Positions 57,612-64,000 of a DNA stretch of 64,000 bases are shown here, in pieces (position 1 is the stretch's first letter; each line of letters starts with the position of its first letter). The DNA is from an uncultured Chloroflexota bacterium (GTDB lineage Bacteria > Chloroflexota > Chloroflexia > Thermomicrobiales > UBA6265). The DNA is taken from NCBI GenBank assembly GCA_937901745.1, contig CALGSZ010000112.1, positions 40,718 to 104,717 on the forward strand, read 5' to 3'. Under the pieces are notes generated by a model. That model worked only from the letters and a program-made list of their open reading frames with translations. It made no database searches and was not told where the DNA came from. The translations under genes and the position numbers were made by a program.

Positions 57612-59897
57612 CTAGGCCTCCCCAGGCTCCACGATCTCGGCGGCACCGATGGCACAGAACTGACCGGCCGTCGTGCCAATGAAGGCCGCGCCACGCACGA
57701 CCGCCGGCGAGCCGAGAATCTCGCCGCCGAGGTTCGCCTGCCATCGCGCCTCTCCAGTCTCAACATCGAGCGCGTGGAGCCGGCCGTCACGATCGCCGAT
57801 ATAGACGGTATCGCCCGCGATGACCGGCGAGGCGATGATCTCCGTCTCCAAGTCCACGCGCCACAGACGCCGGCCGCTCTTCGCGGACAGCCCATAGACG
57901 ATGCCGTCGGCGTTGGCAAAGACGACGCGGCCGTCAGCAACCGCGGCAGAAGAGTCGATCAGGGCCTTCGTCTGCAGATACCACTTCTCGGCGCCCGTCT
58001 CCGCATCAAGCGCATAGAAGCGGCCCTCCGCGGTGCCGAGGTAGATCGTGCGGCCGACCACGGCCGGCGTCACCTGAATCCGGCCAACCATAACGCGCCA
58101 ACGCTCCGTGCCGTCGCGCGCGGAGATCGCATGGAGGACGCCGTCGCTGTCGCCGACGTAGACGATGCCGCGCGCCGCCGCCGGCGAGGCGCCAACGGCC
58201 GCTCCGGCCTCGTAGCGCCACAGCTCTTCGCCGCTTTCCGCGTCGAGCGCATACACGATGCCGAGCGAGTTCGCGATATAGACCCGCCCGTTGGTCACCG
58301 CGGGAGAGGCAGTGATCGGCCCGAGATCCGTCTGCCACACCACTTCGCCGGTGTCGGCATCCAAGGCCCAGAACGTGCCCTCGACGCCTCCGACGTAGAC
58401 TCGGCCGTCCACAACCGCCGGCGAGGAGACGATGCTTTCTTCCGTTTCCACAGACCAGACGACCTCGCCGGTCTCGAAGTCGAAGGCGTAGAACTGGCCG
58501 TTCAATCCGCCGACGTAGACGCGATCGCCAACGACGGCGGGCGAGGACGTGACGCCGTCCTGAACCGGCACGCACCAGCGGAACTCAGGCTGCTCCGGGC
58601 CGGGGCCTGGCGCCGTGCCAGGACGCGATGCGCGCCCGCGGTACATCGGAACATCGGCCGCCTCCGGCGAGACGGTCGGTCCCGGCGTCGCCGTTGGCGC
58701 GGCTGTAGCGGTCGCGGTCGCCGGAGCCGTCGCGGTAGGTGCCGTCGTCGCCGTTGCGGTTGCGGTAGCAGTCGGCTGTGGCGTCGGCGTGCTCGTCGGC
58801 ACCCGCGTCGGCGTCCGAGTCGGGGTGCTCGTCGGCGCCGATGTCGCCGTCGGCGATGGCTCGGGCGTTGCCGTCGCGGTTGGCTCCGGCGTCTCAGTCG
58901 GAGTAGCCGTCGGCTCTGGTGTCGCCGTCGGAGTCTCGGTTGGCGTCTCAGTCGGCTCCGGCGTTGCCGTTGGAGTCTCCGTCGGCTCCGGGGTCTCAGT
59001 CGGTGTCTCGGTTGGCTCAGGCGTTTCCGTCGGCTCCTCGGTCGGTGTTGCCGTCGGGGATGGCGTTTCAGTCGGCTCCGGCGTTGCCGTCGCGGTCTCA
59101 GTCGGTGTGCTCGTCGGCGTCTCAGTCGGCTCCTCCGCCGGGGTTGCCGTCTCGGTGGCGGTCACCGTTGGCGTTGCCGTCTCAGTGGGAGTAGACGTCG
59201 GGGTATCCGTCGCCGTGCCCGTCGCGGTCGCTGTTGACGTCGCCGTCTCAGTCGGCTCCTCGCGCAGGGAAGGCGTTCCCTCTGCCGTTGGGGCCGGCGC
59301 GCCGGTCAGACTCGGCTCGACCTCGAAGTCATCGACATAGAACTCTGCTGGGCCCGATTGCTTGAACGCGTAGACACTGACGCTGGCGACCTCCGGCCCA
59401 GGCTGGAAGACGAGCGTCTGCTGCTGATAGGTCGTCTCGGTAAACTCGAGCGGCTGTGGCTCCTGATCCGTGAGCCGCTCGCCGTCCTCGTTCCGGTAGG
59501 TGACGCCAACTTGAGCGACGTCGCCGCTGGCGCTGAGTCGGCCCCAGGCGCTCAGCTCGTAGGTCGTACCGGGCTCAAACGTAATTTGCTGATCGGCGAA
59601 ACCTCCGCTCGCGGGCAAACGGAGCGCCCTGGTGCCGCTGTGCGCATTCTGCGTGACGGTGCCAGCGCCGCCTTCGACATACCAGCCGTCCTCGCCATCT
59701 TCGAACCCGCCATTGACGATGAGTTCCTCACCAACGGGCGTTGCTTCCGGCGACGCCGATGTGCCAGTGCCCACGGGCGTCGTTGACGTTTCCTGGGCCG
59801 TCGCCCCAAATGCGAACGCCGCCATCGTGGCCAGTAGCAGCGCGAGCGCAATGAGCATCACGCGTTCCCACCGCGCTCCAATGCCTATTTGCCCCAT
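57612..59897 (-). CDS. exported PQQ-type beta-propeller protein with Thr/Pro linker
   Basis: ATG 59897 has GGAGGGAGG; 761 residues. A signal segment (VMLIALALLLATMAAFAFGATAQ) is followed by a CBM-like domain (~50-200, ELIVNGGFEDGEDGWYVEGG ... FYVDDFEVEPS). A ~190-residue TPTETP linker comes next, then seven to eight propeller blades of the type GQFYAFDFETGEVVW, GTFWALDADTGEVVW, GIVYALDAESGEELW and GRFYALDAETGAEKW. This matches PQQ_2/BamB-like propellers without quinoprotein catalytic residues; they often act as binding scaffolds. The spacer probably carries the propeller through the cell wall. Confidence 0.8.
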   Translation of the reverse strand: MGQIGIGARWERVMLIALALLLATMAAFAFGATAQETSTTPVGTGTSASPEATPVGEELIVNGGFEDGEDGWYVEGGAGTVTQNAHSGTRALRLPASGGFADQQITFEPGTTYELSAWGRLSASGDVAQVGVTYRNEDGERLTDQEPQPLEFTETTYQQQTLVFQPGPEVASVSVYAFKQSGPAEFYVDDFEVEPSLTGAPAPTAEGTPSLREEPTETATSTATATGTATDTPTSTPTETATPTVTATETATPAEEPTETPTSTPTETATATPEPTETPSPTATPTEEPTETPEPTETPTETPEPTETPTATPEPTETPTETPTATPEPTATPTETPEPTATATPEPSPTATSAPTSTPTRTPTRVPTSTPTPQPTATATATATTAPTATAPATATATAAPTATPGPTVSPEAADVPMYRGRASRPGTAPGPGPEQPEFRWCVPVQDGVTSSPAVVGDRVYVGGLNGQFYAFDFETGEVVWSVETEESIVSSPAVVDGRVYVGGVEGTFWALDADTGEVVWQTDLGPITASPAVTNGRVYIANSLGIVYALDAESGEELWRYEAGAAVGASPAAARGIVYVGDSDGVLHAISARDGTERWRVMVGRIQVTPAVVGRTIYLGTAEGRFYALDAETGAEKWYLQTKALIDSSAAVADGRVVFANADGIVYGLSAKSGRRLWRVDLETEIIASPVIAGDTVYIGDRDGRLHALDVETGEARWQANLGGEILGSPAVVRGAAFIGTTAGQFCAIGAAEIVEPGEA
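58675..59265 (-). repeat. tandem repeats encoding the Thr/Pro/Glu linker
   Basis: About 590 bases of degenerate tandem units (for example GTCGGCTCCGGCGTT on the plus strand) encode TEPTETPTATPEP repeats of the propeller protein. The long plus-strand frame of V/G/S here is an artefact of the repeat. Confidence 0.8.
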
Positions 59898-60082
59898 GGC
59901 CTCCCTCCTATATCCCTTCATCCATCGTCATTGTATGCCAGATATTGGCCAACACAATGCGATAGTGAGCACGATTATTTTGCATGACTCGCTTCCCATG
60001 ACCTCCCGACAAGGCAGCGGGTGCTACCATCCACGTGGCACAAGCTCAGGCAGATTCGCGCAACAGCCGTGAGAGGACGAGG

Positions 60083-60865
60083 GTGAATTCCGGGGAGATC
60101 CTGATCGAGCGCGCTGGCGCGGTGGCAACGATCACGCTCAACCGGCCGCACGCTCGCAACGCGCTCAACCGCTCCCTGCTCTACGCGCTGAGCGTCGCGC
60201 TCTCCGACCTCGCCGCTGACGACAGCCTCCGCGCCCTGATCGTCACCGGCGCTGGCGACCGCGCCTTCTGCGCCGGCGCCGACCTGATCGAGCGCCAATC
60301 GCTGACAGCGCGGGAATTGACCGCACATACGCTGGCGATCAATGCCGTGGCCGATGCACTGGCCGAGTTCCCGGTCCCGGTCATCGCCGCGGTGCGGGGC
60401 TATGCGCTGGCCGGCGGGGCTGAGCTCGCGATCGCGTGCGATCTGCGCGTCGCGGGCGAGGATGCCGTGTTCGGCTACCCGGAGGTCAAGATTGGCGTCT
60501 TCCCCGGCGCGGGAGGCGTCGTCCGCCTGCCGAGGCTGATCGGCCCAGGCGCGGCGCGCGATCTGCTCTACACCGGACGGCAGGTCTTCGCGGCCGAAGC
60601 GCTGCGACTCGGGTTGGTGGACAGAGTCGTGCCCGCCGACCAAGTGCTACCGGCGGCACGCGCGCTCGCGGAGGAGATCGCCGCCAACGCCCCCTTGGCA
60701 ATCCGAGCGCTGAAGCGCGCCCTCGCCGAATCGGTCAGGCTGCCCGAGCCGGAGGCTCACCGCGCCGTCCGGGCGCTGCGCGCGCCGCTCGACTCGACCG
60801 CTGATTACCGCGAGGGCCTGGCCGCCTTCGCCGCCAAGCGGAAGCCGGTCTTCCAGGGCCAGTAG
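60083..60865 (+). CDS. enoyl-CoA hydratase/isomerase family protein
   Basis: GTG 60083 gives the normal 260-residue length; GTG 60035 would add 16 residues. Crotonase signatures are ATITLNRPHARNALNRSLLYAL, VTGAGDRAFCAGADLIE and VIAAVRGYALAGGAELAIACDLRVAGEDAVFGYPEVKIGVFPGAGG. Both oxyanion-hole segments (CAGADL and GGAEL) and the two usual glutamates (ELAIACD, GYPEVK) are there, fitting a hydratase. It acts in beta-oxidation or in degradation of other acyl-CoAs. It stands alone before pckA. Confidence 0.88.
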   Translation: MNSGEILIERAGAVATITLNRPHARNALNRSLLYALSVALSDLAADDSLRALIVTGAGDRAFCAGADLIERQSLTARELTAHTLAINAVADALAEFPVPVIAAVRGYALAGGAELAIACDLRVAGEDAVFGYPEVKIGVFPGAGGVVRLPRLIGPGAARDLLYTGRQVFAAEALRLGLVDRVVPADQVLPAARALAEEIAANAPLAIRALKRALAESVRLPEPEAHRAVRALRAPLDSTADYREGLAAFAAKRKPVFQGQ

Positions 60866-61027
60866 GCCGGGGCAGTAGCGGATCACCGCGTCTTACTCGA
60901 CCTTTCCCCGGCGCGCTCCTATCTCCACAATTTCCATCTAGCGCAAGAGGGATCGTTCCTCGTAGAGTGGGGAGAAGGCGTCAACATCGTCGCATCACCG
61001 GCCGCGACCGGCAAGAAGGGAGAGCGG

Positions 61028-62629
<1,602 letters not shown>

Positions 62630-62684
62630 CCGAGCTCGAGGCGTTCGACAGAGGTTCGGTGCGGTGGTGGACGGAGGAGGCAAG

Positions 62685-63830
62685 ATGCCGACCACGGGCT
62701 CTTGGGACAGCATCATCATTGGCGGTGGGTTGCTTGGATGGAGCACGGCTTACCGGCTCGTCCGCGCCGGCGCCCGCGTGCTCGTCATCGACCGCGCCGA
62801 TGCTGGCCACGCGACGCAGGCAGGCGCTGGCATCATCTCCCCCGGCACCAGCTTCCGCCCCTTGCCCGCCTTCTTCCCATTCGCCAGCGCCGCGGTCGCC
62901 GACTACCCGCGCCTCCTGGAGGAGCTTGCCGAGGACGGCGAGACGGACACTGGCTATGAAGTCTGCGGCCAGCTCCTGATCGCCCGCGACGAGGACGAAG
63001 CCGCCCGACTCCCCGAGGCGCTCCGCCTCCTGACGGAGCGACGCGACCAGGGCATGGGCAACATCGGCGAGCTTACTCGCCTCGACAGCGCGGGAGCGCG
63101 CGCCCTCTTCCCACCCCTCGCCGATATTCCAGGCGCCATCCACGTCGCTGGCGCCGCGCGCGTTGACGGCCGCCGTCTGCGCGGCGCTATCCGCCAAGCC
63201 AGCGAGCGACGCGGCGCGACCGTCCTGACCGGTGACGCCGTCCCCGTCGTCGAGGGAGATCGCGTCACCGGGGTACGCGTCGATGGCCATTCACTCGCGG
63301 CTGGCTCCGTCGTCCTGGCCGGAGGCGCCTGGTCCGGGAAGCTCGCGGAGCAGCTCGGCTTTCGCCTACCCGTCGAGCCGCAGCGCGGCCAGATCCTCCA
63401 CCTCGATGTGCCGGAGACGTCTACCGGCGACTGGCCAATCATCACCGGCTTCCACGATCACTATCTGCTTGCCTTCCGGCCGTGCCGGGTCGTGATGGGC
63501 GGCACCCGAGAGACCGGCTCCGGCTTCGATGTGCGCATCACGGCCGGCGGCGTCCGCGAGGTACTAAACATTGGCCTTAGCACCGCCCCAGGACTCGCGA
63601 ACGCCACCATCGCCGAGATCCGGGTCGGCCTGCGGCCGCTGAGTGCCGATGGCTTGCCGATCCTCGGCCGCGCGCCCGGTTTCGCGAACCTCTACCTCTG
63701 CACCGGCCATGGCCCGTCCGGCCTGCAGCTTGGCCCATTCTCCGGCGGGGTCACCGCCCGGCTCATCCTCGGCCAGGATCCCGGCGTCGATATAACGCCG
63801 TTCGCCGCGGAGCGGTTCGCGAATATCTAA
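62685..63830 (+). CDS. FAD-dependent amine/glycine oxidase-like oxidoreductase
   Basis: ATG 62685 lies right behind GGAGGAGG; 381 residues. The dinucleotide motif SIIIGGGLLGWSTAYRLVRAGARVLVIDRAD (residues ~9-39) is the FAD-binding start of the DAO family. VVLAGGAWSGKLAEQLG and VEPQRGQILHLDVP belong to the same fold. LPILGRAPGFANLYLCTGHGPSGLQLGPFSGG is the conserved end (G-H-G-x-x-G). It oxidises small amines or amino acids, giving H2O2 or passing electrons on. It follows pckA closely, perhaps in one transcript. The exact substrate is unknown. Confidence 0.83.
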   Translation: MPTTGSWDSIIIGGGLLGWSTAYRLVRAGARVLVIDRADAGHATQAGAGIISPGTSFRPLPAFFPFASAAVADYPRLLEELAEDGETDTGYEVCGQLLIARDEDEAARLPEALRLLTERRDQGMGNIGELTRLDSAGARALFPPLADIPGAIHVAGAARVDGRRLRGAIRQASERRGATVLTGDAVPVVEGDRVTGVRVDGHSLAAGSVVLAGGAWSGKLAEQLGFRLPVEPQRGQILHLDVPETSTGDWPIITGFHDHYLLAFRPCRVVMGGTRETGSGFDVRITAGGVREVLNIGLSTAPGLANATIAEIRVGLRPLSADGLPILGRAPGFANLYLCTGHGPSGLQLGPFSGGVTARLILGQDPGVDITPFAAERFANI

Positions 63831-64000
63831 TGGCCCGAGCAACGAGCCACTGCGCGTCACGGCGTGGGCGACGATAACTGACTCTGTCAACCATGTCCTG
63901 GCGCGCGTCTCACATGGCTGGGTTCTTGTGCGCTAGGGCCTTCCTAGTTCCACCCTCTGATGAGGAGTTGGAAAGCTGCCAGCCCTCATACTTCTCGCTC

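Noticed and set aside
58675..59265. possible CRISPR array
   Set aside because: The repeats are contiguous coding repeats without spacers of constant length.
58615..59340. 241-codon V/G/S-repeat frame on the plus strand
   Set aside because: It is the antisense reading of the Thr/Pro linker repeats; the minus-strand frame has signal peptide and domains.

Overview
The window is a GC-rich bacterial chromosome segment. It probably comes from Chloroflexota, close to Thermomicrobia or Sphaerobacter. I infer this from gene content, not from a marker gene: secreted proteins with Thr/Pro/Glu-rich 'TPTETP' tails, DUF4397 and DUF4352 lipid-free exported proteins, a DUF4388 protein, two very large STAND-type (NB-ARC/TPR-like) regulators with LuxR or XRE DNA-binding ends, and an accD-accA pair. 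No rRNA, tRNA, CRISPR array, transposase or integrase was recognised.

Layout. 1-6.2 kb holds housekeeping genes: an IlvD/Edd-family dehydratase cut by the left edge, a DUF4388 protein, a methyltransferase, a GNAT acetyltransferase, a DEDDh exonuclease and a GYD-domain protein. 6.3-17.75 kb is a compact phage-like module on the minus strand. In transcription order it encodes a putative small terminase, a 73-aa coiled-coil/TM protein, the large terminase, a scaffold-like protein, an HK97-type major capsid protein, a 91-aa protein, the portal, a head-tail adaptor, a MuF-like fragment, a beta-propeller virion protein, an amidase endolysin and a holin. No integrase, prohead protease, tail tube, sheath or tape measure is visible. 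The capsid-portal interval carries plus-strand DNA that does not look like phage: a twice-frameshifted gene and a tiny protein resembling a histidine-kinase DHp hairpin without its histidine.

18-29 kb has secreted DUF4352 and DUF4397 proteins, accDA, a LuxR-STAND regulator, a small monooxygenase, a methyltransferase, a frameshifted cupin and an FAD/BBE oxidoreductase. 29-43 kb looks like an uptake-and-hydrolysis island. A minus-strand operon encodes two paralogous family-5 substrate-binding proteins, DppB- and DppC-like permeases, an enolase-superfamily enzyme and a neutral-ceramidase-like hydrolase. Divergent from it lie an N,N-dimethylformamidase-like protein, a creatininase-family amidohydrolase and, after a rhomboid and two YtxH proteins, an MlrC/M81 peptidase. 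The specialised genes suggest import and cleavage of amide-bonded compounds; the substrate is unknown and no transporter ATPase is present here.

43-64 kb contains an orphan DNA methyltransferase, a secreted gene interrupted by an in-frame TAG, a DUF4188 protein, the XRE-STAND regulator, a second enolase-superfamily enzyme, a secreted C39-like peptidase, an Lrp/AsnC regulator with an AT-hook-like tail, a class III CoA-transferase, a Vps62-like/membrane fusion, a PQQ-type beta-propeller protein with a long Thr/Pro linker, an enoyl-CoA hydratase, ATP-dependent PEP carboxykinase and a glycine-oxidase-like FAD enzyme.

At least three genes carry disabling lesions (12.1, 27.2 and 45.2 kb). A two-hairpin repeat occurs at least three times, twice in the phage-like module.
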